From: an uncultured Flavobacteriales bacterium
GTDB taxonomy: Bacteria; Bacteroidota; Bacteroidia; Flavobacteriales; Crocinitomicaceae
Assembly: GCA_946480085.1 (NCBI GenBank)
Contig: CAMLHZ010000002.1
Location: 434,001-498,000 of the forward strand
Reading direction: 5' to 3'
Length of the DNA stretch: 64,000 nucleotides
How positions within the stretch are numbered: the stretch's first letter is position 1; every line of letters starts with the position of its first letter. Below are positions 1 to 9,335 of this stretch, in pieces. The notes under the pieces are model-generated. The model saw only the letters and a list, made by a program, of their open reading frames with translations. It was not told where the DNA came from and ran no database searches. Both the position numbers and the translations under genes were made by a program.

Positions 1-1
1 A

Positions 2-163
2 TGGACAATTTATTACGGTGTTCGACTTCCTGTTTTTTTGAATTTTGGGAAAGATTATCATCCTAAGTTTAAAGAAGATATTTATAAAAGAAGTGTGCTT
101 GAAGTGGCTCTTGGATTGAGTTTTTCTTTGGAGAAGAAAGAAGAAGATAAATCTGAAGAGTAA
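2..163 (+). CDS. C-terminal end of an outer-membrane-like protein (partial)
   Basis: An open frame enters from the left edge and stops with TAA at 161-163, giving the last 53 residues of a protein. The tail includes the stretch EVALGLSFSLEKK and ends in a charged run of Lys, Glu and Asp. An alternating hydrophobic final strand of this sort is common in small Bacteroidota beta-barrel proteins, but too little is visible to name a family. The ATG at position 1 is in another frame and stops within 70 bases, so it is not the start. It converges on the J-domain gene at 206. Confidence 0.5.
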   Translation, partial: WTIYYGVRLPVFLNFGKDYHPKFKEDIYKRSVLEVALGLSFSLEKKEEDKSEE

Positions 164-205
164 AAAGTAGGCAGGGACGAATATTGATTCACCCGTACAC
201 TATTT

Positions 206-991
206 TCATTTCCCTAAAAGTTTCTCATAAGCATTCTGGATCTCTACAAACTTCTCTGCGGCCATTTTCTGCTGTGATTCTGTTCCAGTTGCAAAATTAT
301 CCGGATGATGGATCTTAACCAGTTTTCGATATGCTTTTTTGATTTCGTCTTGTGTTGAATTAGCTGGAATTCCGAGTATTTCGTAGAAATAGTTCTTGTT
401 TGATTTTTGCTTGACCTTTTTCGTTTCTTCTTGTTTATGTTGTTGATAAGAAGCATAAATAGCAATTATCTGTGTGAGATTCTCAGCTGAAAGATCAAGA
501 TCCTGATTGATTTGTTTCAGGAAATTTAACTCTTTCGTATTCACATTTCCGGATACTAGTGCCAATCCGGTTAAAAAATAAATGATTTGCGAACGTGAAC
601 CTTCGTCGTTCAGATGAATTTTCATCCAATCCGTAATCGTTCTGGTTTGAATGGGGTATTTCAGTGAAAACATCAGTGAATCACCAAAATTGTAATTCGC
701 TTTGGTGAAATAGCGTCGGAAATACTGATTGATGTATTGGGTTTTACTTTTCGTCTCCTGATAATCCAACAAGATAAGTTTCGCTCCAAGTGACAGGTAA
801 GCCTCAAGAAAATTGTCTTCCGTAGGTTTTAGCGAGAGTGGAAAAATACCTTTTCGCCAATATCTGGCATGACGCGTTTTGTAAGCATATAGAGATAAAC
901 CTCCGCCAAGTGGAATTAAGAAGATCAAAATCACAATCCACGTTGGCAATTTTGATGCGTAGTCAACAACAAGAGGTAAAGCAAGTGACAT
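206..991 (-). CDS. DjlA-like membrane-anchored J-domain protein
   Basis: 261 residues. One N-terminal membrane segment (about residues 17-37) is followed by a central helical region around 135-180 that resembles the TerB-like domain of DjlA (it contains GNVNTKELNFLKQINQDLDL). A J domain occupies the last 60 residues and carries the diagnostic HPD tripeptide (KIHHPDNF). J domains stimulate DnaK-type Hsp70 ATPases. The order of anchor, TerB-like and J domain matches DjlA, so a membrane-bound Hsp70 co-chaperone facing the cytoplasm is likely. It stands alone downstream of the trxB terminator. The J domain is certain; the DjlA assignment is inferred. Confidence 0.85.
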   Translation of the reverse strand: MSLALPLVVDYASKLPTWIVILIFLIPLGGGLSLYAYKTRHARYWRKGIFPLSLKPTEDNFLEAYLSLGAKLILLDYQETKSKTQYINQYFRRYFTKANYNFGDSLMFSLKYPIQTRTITDWMKIHLNDEGSRSQIIYFLTGLALVSGNVNTKELNFLKQINQDLDLSAENLTQIIAIYASYQQHKQEETKKVKQKSNKNYFYEILGIPANSTQDEIKKAYRKLVKIHHPDNFATGTESQQKMAAEKFVEIQNAYEKLLGK

Positions 992-1033
992 AAGGTCGAA
1001 GATAGCAGTTTTTCAAATTTCTCCAATAAAAAA

Positions 1034-1080
1034 TCCGGCACTTCGCACTTCGAGTAACCTCAGTGTACGATAGTGCCGGA
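1034..1080 (-). terminator. trxB terminator with a REP-like loop
   Basis: Stem TCCGGCACT (1034-1042) pairs perfectly with AGTGCCGGA (1072-1080). Read on the minus strand it is followed by a T run, so it terminates trxB. The 29-base loop contains CACTTCGAGTAACCTCAGTG (1046-1065), a variant of the REP-like element also seen near 18.5 and 38.9 kb. Confidence 0.75.
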
Positions 1081-1098
1081 CTATTGAATTCTATTTTC

Positions 1099-2046
1099 TT
1101 AATGCTCTTGAGCGGCTAAGTAACGTTCAGCGTCCAAAGCAGCCATACATCCAGTTCCCGCCGCAGTAATTGCCTGACGGTAAGTTCTGTCTGCAGCATC
1201 ACCAGCAACAAAAACTCCCGGAACATTTGTTAGTGAGCTTCCCGGTTTTTCGTATTTGATATAACCTGTTTCATCAAGATTGATGTAATCCTTGAAAATG
1301 TCTGTATTCGGTTTATGACCAATTGCAACGAAGAATCCAGTAGCTGGAATTTCAGTTTCTTCACCAGTTACGTTGTTTTTTACTTTTGCACCAGTAACTC
1401 CGTTTCCGTCACCAAGTACTTCAACTGTTTCAGTGTTGTGAAGGATTGTAATATTCGGTGTATTTCTAACACGATCAGCCATGATCTTAGATGCACGGAA
1501 TTTATCCGTACGAACTAACATGGTAACCTTTGTACATAATTTCGAAAGGTAATGTGCTTCTTCACAAGCAGAATCTCCAGCTCCAACAATAATGGTTTCC
1601 TGTCCACGGTAGAAGAATCCATCACAAACAGCACATGCAGAAACTCCACCACCAATTTGTAGGTAATGTTGTTCTGAAGGGAGTCCTAAATATTTTGCGG
1701 CTGCACCAGTTGAAATAATCACTGTATCAGCATGAATTTCATGACCGTCTTCTGTCCAGCATTTGTGAACGGGACCAGTAAAATCAACTTTTGCAATAAA
1801 GCCAAAGCGAATATCCGTTTCAAATCGTTTTGCCTGTGCTTCTAACTGAACCATCATTTCAGGACCAGAAATTCCGTCAGGATATCCCGGGAAATTCTCT
1901 ACCTCATTTGTTGTAGTTAATTGTCCACCTGGCTGCATTCCTTGATACATTACAGGTTTCATTTCAGCTCGAGCTGCATAGATTGCAGCAGTATATCCGG
2001 CAGGACCAGATCCTATGATTAAGCATTTTACGCGTTCAGCACTCAT
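1099..2046 (-). CDS. trxB: Thioredoxin-disulfide reductase
   Basis: 315 residues, the normal length for low-molecular-weight bacterial TrxB. It transfers electrons from NADPH through FAD and a redox disulfide to thioredoxin in the cytoplasm. The FAD-binding motif IGSGPAGYTAAIYAA starts near residue 11. The redox centre is Cys138-Ala-Val-Cys141, the NADPH-binding motif GAGDSACEEA lies around 155, and the C-terminal FAD motif GVFVAGDAADRTYRQAITAAG is near the end. All key residues are present. It is monocistronic in appearance, with its own terminator just downstream. Confidence 0.98.
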   Translation of the reverse strand: MSAERVKCLIIGSGPAGYTAAIYAARAEMKPVMYQGMQPGGQLTTTNEVENFPGYPDGISGPEMMVQLEAQAKRFETDIRFGFIAKVDFTGPVHKCWTEDGHEIHADTVIISTGAAAKYLGLPSEQHYLQIGGGVSACAVCDGFFYRGQETIIVGAGDSACEEAHYLSKLCTKVTMLVRTDKFRASKIMADRVRNTPNITILHNTETVEVLGDGNGVTGAKVKNNVTGEETEIPATGFFVAIGHKPNTDIFKDYINLDETGYIKYEKPGSSLTNVPGVFVAGDAADRTYRQAITAAGTGCMAALDAERYLAAQEH

Positions 2047-2149
2047 GTGTTTTTCTAAAATATTGGATAGTAAAAATACTTCAATTCCCGAGAGAGAATG
2101 TCGGTTGTTGATAATCGTTGAAAACTCAAGTTTTCAAGAATGAAGAAAT

Positions 2150-2704
2150 TTAGATTCTACAAGTATAAACGAAAGCAGGAGGAATATTCACTGGAGTGAA
2201 GGTAATTCTTACAGAATTGAAAACACTTTTTATTGCCTTTTTCGCGTTCAGTGAATACTGAAACTGAACGTAAATAGAGTCCTGATGCATTGCAGTATGA
2301 CTTTCAGTTAGAATACGTTCTTTTAGTTCTTGCGGGAAATTTGCCAACGGTAAAGAAGATACAATGGCATCAGCTTTAGTAAAATTGTGTTTAGCAAGAT
2401 ATTCGGAAATCTTCTCTGCCGAGTCGTGAATCAAATGAACACGTTTATCATTGATTTTGCTTTTCAATAGATTCATGAAATTGTCATTCAATTCGAAAAC
2501 AAGCAGGATGGCATCCTCGTTCATTTTCTCCATGATCCGCTCGGTAAAAACACCAGTTCCCGGACCAAGTTCTACAATTACATTCGCTTTTTTAAAGTCT
2601 ATAGATTCAAGCATCTTTTTAGCAAGAAAAGGAGAACTCGGAGCCATTGCTCCAACCATTTTTTTCTCACGCCAAAAATTAGCTACAAAACTCTTCTTAC
2701 TCAT
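2150..2704 (-). CDS. Class I SAM-dependent methyltransferase, PmtA/KsgA-like
   Basis: 184 residues. The SAM-binding glycine loop VVELGPGTGVFTERI lies near residue 45, and SSLPLANFPQ sits where rRNA adenine dimethylases and PmtA-type phospholipid N-methyltransferases have their catalytic loop. The protein is shorter than KsgA and lacks its C-terminal domain, so a phospholipid or other small-substrate methyltransferase is more likely than 16S rRNA methylation. It starts 3 bases after the stop of the dihydroorotase-like gene and is the last gene of that leftward operon. The substrate cannot be read from the sequence. Confidence 0.7.
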   Translation of the reverse strand: MSKKSFVANFWREKKMVGAMAPSSPFLAKKMLESIDFKKANVIVELGPGTGVFTERIMEKMNEDAILLVFELNDNFMNLLKSKINDKRVHLIHDSAEKISEYLAKHNFTKADAIVSSLPLANFPQELKERILTESHTAMHQDSIYVQFQYSLNAKKAIKSVFNSVRITFTPVNIPPAFVYTCRI

Positions 2705-2707
2705 GGG

Positions 2708-3967
2708 TTATGCTTGAATTGCGAATTTACCGTTGTTTACAATACCATAAACAAATCCAGTTAATTCTTTTCCAAAAACAGGTGAGTTTTTGGTAGGTAA
2801 ATTATTCGATTCTGAATTAAATATCCATGTTTTCGTTGGTGAAAATATGGTGATATCTGCTTTTGAACCTTTGGCTAACTTGTTGTCTTCCAGGCCTAAA
2901 ATAGTTCTGGAAGTTCCTGTAACGGCTTTTATGAAGGTGTTCAGATCAAAATCTGAAGTTGAATTTAATTCTGAAAACAATGTTTGTAACGTCATGTTTC
3001 CAAATTTCGCCAAATCAAACTCTAATTCTGTTTCTTCTGTATCATTTGGACGGTGGTCACTTACAATTGAGTCAATCGTTCCGTCTTTCAATCCGCTCCA
3101 AAGTGCTTTTCTGTCGCTGTCTGTTCTGAAAGGTGGCATTACTTTAAAACAAGCATCAAAATTCACTACATCTTTTTCCGTATAGATCAAATGTTGAGCG
3201 TGAACATCAGCAGTAATCTCCAATCCTTTTTTCTTAGCGGCACGAATCAGTTCAACACTTTCAGCACAAGAAATTCCAGTGAAATGGATTTTTCCACCAG
3301 TATATTCCACTAAGCGAATGTTGCGTTCAACCTGAATGATCTCTGCAATTGTTGCATCTGCTTTCAATCCCGTTAGGGTAGAGGCATAACCTTCATTCAC
3401 CATCCCTTTTCCTGCAATTGAATTATCTCTTGCAAACGTAATAATGGTTCCGTTGAAATTCTTTGAATACAATAATGCTCTGTACAGAATTCCAGAACTA
3501 ACCGGAACTAAATCGTCGGTAAACAAACGAACTCCGCTTTTGAACATGTCATACATTTCTGAAAGATGTCCACCGTTCATTTCATGTGTGATGCTTCCTA
3601 GCACGTGTGCACTACAAGCGTTGTTTTCTGCCTGACGTTGAACATATTCTACAGTAGTTTTTCTGTCGATAACCGGCAATGTTGAAGGTAACACTCCAAC
3701 ATGAGTAAATCCACCTGCAGCTGCAGTGTCTAATCCTTGCTGAACTGTTGATTTATGTTCTTCTCCCGGATCGTTGAAGTGAGCTTTCAAATCGGCCCAA
3801 CCTAAAGAAATATGAAGATTTTCTCCATCAATAACAACCGCGCTTTCGGAGTTTACCGTCTCGTTAAAAGATTGGATAACTCCATTTGAAATGTACAAAT
3901 CCCCAACCTGATTATTCCAGGGAGAATTTGCATCAACTATTTTGGCTTGTTTAATAACTAATTCCAT
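2708..3967 (-). CDS. Dihydroorotase-like protein with lost metal ligands (PyrX-type)
   Basis: 419 residues, start chosen at MELVIKQ. A longer frame beginning at 4036 would overlap the upstream gene. The fold matches class I dihydroorotases, but key positions are changed. The HxH motif reads Lys61-Ala-His63, the next His of the HxED box is Phe178 (TFARD), and the His of the HVST box is Gly231 ([10 protein letters not shown]). Asp304 of the SDH box remains. Dihydroorotases need these His residues to bind zinc, so this copy is probably not catalytic. Known inactive homologues (PyrC' or PyrX of Pseudomonas) assemble with aspartate transcarbamylase; pyrB is at 39773. Database annotation would probably call it simply dihydroorotase. 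Confidence 0.8.
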   Translation of the reverse strand: MELVIKQAKIVDANSPWNNQVGDLYISNGVIQSFNETVNSESAVVIDGENLHISLGWADLKAHFNDPGEEHKSTVQQGLDTAAAGGFTHVGVLPSTLPVIDRKTTVEYVQRQAENNACSAHVLGSITHEMNGGHLSEMYDMFKSGVRLFTDDLVPVSSGILYRALLYSKNFNGTIITFARDNSIAGKGMVNEGYASTLTGLKADATIAEIIQVERNIRLVEYTGGKIHFTGISCAESVELIRAAKKKGLEITADVHAQHLIYTEKDVVNFDACFKVMPPFRTDSDRKALWSGLKDGTIDSIVSDHRPNDTEETELEFDLAKFGNMTLQTLFSELNSTSDFDLNTFIKAVTGTSRTILGLEDNKLAKGSKADITIFSPTKTWIFNSESNNLPTKNSPVFGKELTGFVYGIVNNGKFAIQA

Positions 3968-3971
3968 GTTT

Positions 3972-6029
3972 CTATTTCTTAAAGAAAAGTACCACAAACA
4001 TTTCCGCAAGAATAAAGATAATTGCAAAAATGACACACCATTTCCAATAGGTAATGGGCTGGTCTAATTTTAAAAATGATGCTCCGGACCAATTTTTGGC
4101 CTCGTAAATATCCATTGATTTTATTCCGGCAAGTTCAAACTTGCTCTCAATTTCTTCTTGTGTTAAGCCGTTTACGAGTGATTCTAACCTGTTATAATTT
4201 ACAGAACAAGCTCCAACGGTTTTATCTTGTTGTACCAGTTTGTAATTTCCGGCAAGTAACTGACGAACCGCTTCAATTCCCTGAACTTTGAGATAAGATA
4301 GTTGGTTCTGAACGAATAGTTGAGGAATGAAACTTTGATCCTTCGAGATCATCTTTAGTGGAACTTCTGTATTCTGAACGTTTACCGGGTATTTTCCATC
4401 TTCACCAATGGTGAGGAAGTAAGGAGCTTGTCGTTGGCTCAATTCTCCTGTTCTCAGTAATAATGTAGAAAACAACTGATTCGCTGTAAAACTTCCGAAT
4501 TCTTCACCGAGTGGAGTTGAAAGTGCATAAACCGAATAATCACCGGTTCCTTTAACGAAGAATGGTGTTCCGTTTTCATGCTGAATAATTCCTACAGAAT
4601 AACTTTTGTTTGAATTGGAATAGCGAACGGCTTTTTTTACAACCGGAAGTGATATGTTGTCTGGTTTTTTCTCGAAAACACCGTTGAAGTAGGAATCGTT
4701 TGTGTTGATTTTCTTCAACGACAATCCATTGTTTTGCATTCCTGCAATTTGTGGCAGTTGAATTTTTGAAAGCAGACTATTCCAACCAGATGTTGTTGGA
4801 TTGCTTCCCGGGATCAGTAGGAGTGTACCACCTTCTTTAGCAAAATCGAACAAATGTTGTCCAACTGAAGCTGGAAGATTATTTGCTCCATTGATTACCA
4901 CAATATCCGCATCGTTTCCAGTTGTAGAAGTGAATTGTTGCACATTCATTTCTTCCACTTGGTAGTAGTTATCTAGCTTATAAACACTGGCAATGTTGTC
5001 AACAGCTTCTTCACCATCAAGTATGATTACTTTACCATGCTCCTTCACTTCCAATGAAAAGAAGAAAGCATCGTCCTGTGTCATTTGTTTGTCGTTGATA
5101 CGAACCGATCCGGAAACATTTCCAACTTCAGGATTAAAGTAGGTGACTTCTAAAGTGTCTGAAGAATTTGGTTTTAGATCGGAATAAACATCTCTGTTCA
5201 GACTTCCAATTTGAAAAGACACTTCAATGTTTTTAACGGCTTCGTTACTAGAGTTAATTACACGGGCATAAATCACCTGCTCATTTCCTTTTTTGTGAAT
5301 GGGTGATTTAAACCAAACTGAATCGACATAGAGATTTCCTGATTTAACCGGTTTAAGAATCACAGGATATATTGTTCCTAGCCACTCATTACTCTTGTAT
5401 TCCTTTAACTTACCAAATGTAGATTTTTGGAAATCTGAAAGATAGATCAGTTGTTTATTGGCATATTTTTGTCCGCTAAGTTCGGTTTCACTCAACCATT
5501 GCTGCCACCAACCTGTAATGCTTTGAGCCGAACGAACCAGTGGCGTATAATCCAAATCTTCAATTTTCTCTAAACATTTTGCTTTGTTGAGCGTTTGTTT
5601 TTCTTCACTTCCCAATTCATTCGTAAAAAGTAGAAACTGCGCATCACGTGGAGCATCGTTTACAATAGAACGTGCCAGTTCTTTGGATTGTGAAAGCATT
5701 TCACCAGATTCTCCTAGTCGCGACATGGAGAAGGAATTGTCAAGGTAAATTCCAATGATCTGTTTATCGGCGTTGGTTTTAGCTTGTGTAAGCGGTTTGA
5801 ATGGTTGTGCAAAAGCGAAAACCAAGAAAGTAAAAGCTAAGGCGCGACAAGCAAAAATAATCCACTGCTTCAGTTTTCGAACACTTCGTTGCTCTTGTTC
5901 AACTGATTTTAAGAACGTTAAACTTGAGAAATAAACCGTTTTATACCGCTTGAAATGAAAAAGGTGGATGAGAAGCGGAATAAGAATAACCGCAAGGGCA
6001 AATAAAAATTCAGGATACACCCATTTCAT
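3972..6029 (-). CDS. BatA-type N-terminal membrane domain protein
   Basis: 685 residues. It begins with the aerotolerance-regulator N-terminal domain typical of Bacteroidota: [20 protein letters not shown], then [17 protein letters not shown] and a second membrane segment ending in FAQPF (about residue 76). A region from about 85 to 220 resembles a von Willebrand A fold, with the MIDAS-like DNSFSMS. A large periplasmic part follows, and a final membrane segment lies just before the terminal FFKK. Such proteins are envelope or stress factors of uncertain function. The dihydroorotase-like gene starts 4 bases after its stop, so the two are co-transcribed. Confidence 0.8.
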   Translation of the reverse strand: MKWVYPEFLFALAVILIPLLIHLFHFKRYKTVYFSSLTFLKSVEQEQRSVRKLKQWIIFACRALAFTFLVFAFAQPFKPLTQAKTNADKQIIGIYLDNSFSMSRLGESGEMLSQSKELARSIVNDAPRDAQFLLFTNELGSEEKQTLNKAKCLEKIEDLDYTPLVRSAQSITGWWQQWLSETELSGQKYANKQLIYLSDFQKSTFGKLKEYKSNEWLGTIYPVILKPVKSGNLYVDSVWFKSPIHKKGNEQVIYARVINSSNEAVKNIEVSFQIGSLNRDVYSDLKPNSSDTLEVTYFNPEVGNVSGSVRINDKQMTQDDAFFFSLEVKEHGKVIILDGEEAVDNIASVYKLDNYYQVEEMNVQQFTSTTGNDADIVVINGANNLPASVGQHLFDFAKEGGTLLLIPGSNPTTSGWNSLLSKIQLPQIAGMQNNGLSLKKINTNDSYFNGVFEKKPDNISLPVVKKAVRYSNSNKSYSVGIIQHENGTPFFVKGTGDYSVYALSTPLGEEFGSFTANQLFSTLLLRTGELSQRQAPYFLTIGEDGKYPVNVQNTEVPLKMISKDQSFIPQLFVQNQLSYLKVQGIEAVRQLLAGNYKLVQQDKTVGACSVNYNRLESLVNGLTQEEIESKFELAGIKSMDIYEAKNWSGASFLKLDQPITYWKWCVIFAIIFILAEMFVVLFFKK

Positions 6030-6040
6030 GGTGCTAAGAT

Positions 6041-6141
6041 AATTACGAATTGTGAATTACTAATTACCAATTAACAGAGTTTTTCCTGGATTTTTGAACA
6101 ATTTCCAATTTGTAACTCGTCATTTGTAATTAGTAATTACC
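6041..6141. repeat. Inverted array of AATTACN heptamers (copy 1)
   Basis: Five 7-base units (AATTACG, AATTGTG, AATTACT, AATTACC, AATTAAC; 6041-6075) face five inverted units (AATTTGT, AACTCGT, CATTTGT, AATTAGT, AATTACC; 6107-6141) across a 31-base spacer. The array fills the whole gap between the BatA-type gene and the TIGR02757 gene and can fold into a long AT-rich hairpin. Related arrays lie at 44661 and 46557. Confidence 0.85.
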
Positions 6142-6893
6142 TAAAATCCTTCAAAAGCTCCCAATCCGAATAACGCAAAATCGTATTTACAAGGATCATT
6201 TGGGTCAAGTTCCACTAATGTCTCCTGAATTTCAGCAACAGATTTCCAGTCGTTTTGAGTACGGTTCAAAATTCCCAGTTTTCTGGCAACATTTCCTGTA
6301 TGAACGTCGAGTGGAAGGTGAAGTTCGCTCATAGGAACAGAATTCCATATTCCGAAATCGACGCCTTTGTTATCTTTTCTGACCATCCATCGCAAATACA
6401 TGTTGATGCGTTTCGCACTTGAGCCTTTTAGCGGATTGGCAATGTGTTTTTCGGTTCTATCTGTAAAAGGTTGCTGCGTAAATTGTTCCCTGAAATTTAC
6501 TATTCGACCAAAAGCTCCTGAATGTTCTTTATGATTGGAGAACGCACCTTCAAGTCCGTTATGTTTCGTGTACAGTCGATTTAAAGCGAAAAAAAAGGAA
6601 TTCAAATCCACGTCGTTGAATGTTCTGTGAACGAACTTTAGTTTTTCTTCCTGATAGTTAAGAATGAAATCGTGAGGAGAGTTGTCCATAATATCCAAAA
6701 TTCTCTCTCCACTTGTGATAATGGATTTACGATTTCCCCATGCAATGGTTGCAACAAGAAATGCTGCAATTTCAATATCTTCTTTCTTTGTAAAACGATG
6801 CGGAAGCTGAATTGGATCAGTACCGATGAAATCGGGATTATTGTATTGTTCAGCTTTACTTTCCAGCAATTCGAACAATTCGTCTTTTGACAT
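6141..6893 (-). CDS. TIGR02757 (DUF2400) family protein
   Basis: 250 residues, full length for the family. Recognisable blocks are IAAFLVATIAWGNRKSI near the N-terminus, GSSAKRINMYLRWMVRKD in the middle, and PLDVHTGNVARKLGIL near residue 195. The last block resembles the helix-hairpin-helix glycosylase signature around the catalytic Asp of HhH-GPD enzymes, which hints at DNA binding, but the function is not established. It starts 2 bases after lolD ends and belongs to the ribBA-lolD operon. Its TAG stop at 6141-6143 abuts the heptamer repeat. Confidence 0.85.
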   Translation of the reverse strand: MSKDELFELLESKAEQYNNPDFIGTDPIQLPHRFTKKEDIEIAAFLVATIAWGNRKSIITSGERILDIMDNSPHDFILNYQEEKLKFVHRTFNDVDLNSFFFALNRLYTKHNGLEGAFSNHKEHSGAFGRIVNFREQFTQQPFTDRTEKHIANPLKGSSAKRINMYLRWMVRKDNKGVDFGIWNSVPMSELHLPLDVHTGNVARKLGILNRTQNDWKSVAEIQETLVELDPNDPCKYDFALFGLGAFEGF

Positions 6894-6895
6894 AA

Positions 6896-7549
6896 TTAAA
6901 CTACAATTGATCCGTCCTGCATATGTAAAGTTCTATCTGCCATTGCCGCCAATTCATTGTTATGTGTTACAATAACGAAAGTTTGTCCGAACTCTGAGCG
7001 CAAGTCTAAAAACAGCTTGTGTAATTCCTGAGCATTTTTTGAATCGAGGTTTCCTGAAGGTTCATCGGCAAAAATCACGGAAGGATTGTTCATTAAAGCT
7101 CTGGCAACGGCAACACGTTGTTGTTCACCACCGGAAAGTGCATTCGGACGATGCGTTGCTCTGTTTTCTAAGCCAAGTTTTGAAAGCAATTCCATTCCAC
7201 GGGCGCTAGATTCTTTGATGGTTTTTCCACCAATCAAAGCAGGCATAATTACGTTTTCCAAAGCATTGAATTCCGGCAGCAACTGATGAAACTGAAATAC
7301 AAAGCCGATTTCCTTATTTCTGAACTTCGAAAGTTGGTTATTGGAAAGAGCAAAGGGATTTACACCATTCAGCTGAATTTCACCTGTATTTGGCTTATCG
7401 AGCGTTCCCAGAATCTGAAGTAAAGTTGTTTTTCCAGCACCGGAAGAGCCAACTATCGAAATAATTTCACCTTTTTCAATGTGTAAATCAACTCCGTTTA
7501 AAACAGATAGATCTCCAAATTTTTTGACAATTCCTTTTGCTGTAAGCAT
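6896..7549 (-). CDS. lolD: LolD-type ABC transporter ATP-binding protein
   Basis: 217 residues. Walker A is GSSGAGKTT (around residue 35), the Q loop lies in [18 protein letters not shown], the signature is [15 protein letters not shown], Walker B is [12 protein letters not shown], and the switch His is in VIVTHN. The FHQLLPEF stretch and GNLDSKN are characteristic of LolD, MacB and FtsE-like ATPases. LolD powers lipoprotein release from the inner membrane with LolC/E, which are not in this window. The gene lies 2 bases after ribBA and 2 bases before the TIGR02757 gene. MacB-type export is the main alternative. Confidence 0.85.
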   Translation of the reverse strand: MLTAKGIVKKFGDLSVLNGVDLHIEKGEIISIVGSSGAGKTTLLQILGTLDKPNTGEIQLNGVNPFALSNNQLSKFRNKEIGFVFQFHQLLPEFNALENVIMPALIGGKTIKESSARGMELLSKLGLENRATHRPNALSGGEQQRVAVARALMNNPSVIFADEPSGNLDSKNAQELHKLFLDLRSEFGQTFVIVTHNNELAAMADRTLHMQDGSIVV

Positions 7550-7551
7550 AA

Positions 7552-8766
7552 TTACTTATCCATCTTTAAAGAATGTCCCATTTTGTCGACCTTGGTTTGA
7601 AGGTACTTTTCGTTGTGAACATTACGGCCAACTTCGATAGCTACAGTGTCAACAATTTCCAATCCGTAACCGATAAGTCCGGAACGTTTTTTAGGATTGT
7701 TACTCATCAAACGAATCTTCTGAACTCCAAGGTTATGAAGAATTTGAGCACCAATTCCGTAATCACGCTCATCACTTTCAAATCCAAGTTTGATATTTGC
7801 TTCAACAGTATCGTAACCTTCTTCCTGAAGTTTGTAAGCTCTCAATTTGTTCATCAAGCCAATTCCACGACCTTCCTGATTCATGTAAACGATCACACCT
7901 TTTCCTTCGGCTTCGATCATTTGCATGGCGTGTTCCAATTGTGGACCACAGTCACATCTACAAGATCCAAAGATGTCACCTGTGATACAAGAAGAGTGAA
8001 CGCGAACTAAAACCGGGTCGTTCGGACCCCATTCACCTTTAACCAAAGCTAAATGTTCTTGTCCTGTTGAATTTACTGAATAGGCAACCAAATCAAAATT
8101 TCCAACTTTTGTTGGCATTTCAACTTTCACCTGGCGTGTAATAGAAGATTCGTGTTTCATGCGATAAGCAATTAAGTCTGCAATTGAAATAATTTTCAAA
8201 TCGAATCTCTCTGCTATTTTCACCAATTCTGGTAGACGCGACATTGATCCATCTTCATTTAAGATTTCACAAATGACACCCGCCGATTCAAATCCGGCAA
8301 GTCGCGATAAATCTGTTGCTGCTTCTGTATGTCCAGCTCTTCTTAATACGCCTTCTTTTTTAGCGCGAAGAGGGAAGATGTGACCAGGTTTCCCTAGTTC
8401 TTCAGGTTTTGTGTTCGGGTCGATTAGAGCTAAAACCGTTTTAGAGCGATCCGAAGCAGAAATTCCTGTTGTACATCCATGACCAATTAAATCGATAGAA
8501 ACCGTAAACGGAGTTTCGTATGCCGCTGAGTTGGTGTTCACCATCATTTCAAGCTGAAGTTCGTCACACCTTTCCTCAACCAACGGAGCACAGATCAATC
8601 CTCGACCATGTGTTGCCATAAAGTTGATTACTTCTGGTGTGGCATTGCGCGCAGCGGTTAAGAAATCACCTTCGTTCTCTCTATCCTCGTCGTCAACAAC
8701 AATGATCACTTTGCCTGCTTGAATTTCAGCAATGGCTTCTTCTATAGTATTTAATTTGAAAGACAT
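7552..8766 (-). CDS. ribBA: Bifunctional DHBP synthase / GTP cyclohydrolase II
   Basis: 404 residues. The N-terminal half is RibB, which makes dihydroxybutanone phosphate from ribulose 5-phosphate: [13 protein letters not shown] binds metal and [22 protein letters not shown] closes the active site. The C-terminal half is RibA, which opens GTP in the first step of riboflavin synthesis. Its zinc cysteines are in [19 protein letters not shown] and its catalytic stretch is [16 protein letters not shown]. Both halves look intact. It heads a tight leftward operon with lolD. The 113-base upstream gap is too short for an FMN riboswitch and shows none of its motifs. Confidence 0.97.
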   Translation of the reverse strand: MSFKLNTIEEAIAEIQAGKVIIVVDDEDRENEGDFLTAARNATPEVINFMATHGRGLICAPLVEERCDELQLEMMVNTNSAAYETPFTVSIDLIGHGCTTGISASDRSKTVLALIDPNTKPEELGKPGHIFPLRAKKEGVLRRAGHTEAATDLSRLAGFESAGVICEILNEDGSMSRLPELVKIAERFDLKIISIADLIAYRMKHESSITRQVKVEMPTKVGNFDLVAYSVNSTGQEHLALVKGEWGPNDPVLVRVHSSCITGDIFGSCRCDCGPQLEHAMQMIEAEGKGVIVYMNQEGRGIGLMNKLRAYKLQEEGYDTVEANIKLGFESDERDYGIGAQILHNLGVQKIRLMSNNPKKRSGLIGYGLEIVDTVAIEVGRNVHNEKYLQTKVDKMGHSLKMDK

Positions 8767-8879
8767 ATCCTTAAAAGTTCCACAAATTTACCGCTATTCT
8801 AAAGAATAACGTCAAAAAAATAGAAGGAAAATCAATAAGTATTGTTAAATAAATACCAAGGTAAATAAATTATTTGGAA

Positions 8880-9335
8880 TTACTTCTTTTCGAAATAAAA
8901 TGTTGAAGTATGACTGTCGTTCTGGAAATTGTCAATCCATACCTTCATCTCGTTCTTCACGGGCTTTGTATAAATGATTCGTTTAGGATAATCATTTTTG
9001 TTGTTGATAAAGATCAATGTGTCATTATCAAGGTTTTCACAAATGAATTTGGTGTCAGATTCCTCTATCGTTACTTGGTAGATCAATTTATCTTCCTCAT
9101 AGTATAATTTGATCTTTTCTTTGGATTGAAGACCATGATCATCCCAAATAGTGATACCAGAATAGTAACTCTCATGATTCTCCCAGGTTTCTACTACACT
9201 AATACCGTTGAATTCAGCTTTCCATTTTCCAATGAACCATGATGGCATATATTGAGTTTTAGTACATGATGTAAGTACTAAAATTGGGGTGAAGACGATA
9301 ATAGCAAAAGTAGTTTTGAGTTTTGAGTTTGCCAT
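8880..9335 (-). CDS. Small predicted lipoprotein
   Basis: 151 residues from the ATG at 9335; a GTG at 9350 would add five residues ahead of the signal peptide. The hydrophobic leader ends in a lipobox (LVLTSC), predicting an envelope lipoprotein. The mature part is rich in aromatic and acidic residues (PSWFIGKWKAEFNGISVVETW, split by charged stretches) and looks like a small lipocalin-type or DUF beta domain, but I do not recognise it. Its first 58 bases overlap the end of the upstream glycosyltransferase gene, so it is translated from the same operon. Confidence 0.7.
   Translation of the reverse strand: MANSKLKTTFAIIVFTPILVLTSCTKTQYMPSWFIGKWKAEFNGISVVETWENHESYYSGITIWDDHGLQSKEKIKLYYEEDKLIYQVTIEESDTKFICENLDNDTLIFINNKNDYPKRIIYTKPVKNEMKVWIDNFQNDSHTSTFYFEKK

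Noticed and set aside
2790..3185. 131-residue plus-strand frame opposite the dihydroorotase-like gene
   Set aside because: It is the antisense of a well-supported coding region, has no promoter or family pattern, and its composition mirrors the opposite codons.
8767..8879. FMN riboswitch upstream of ribBA
   Set aside because: The gap is too short and none of the conserved RFN-element motifs is present.
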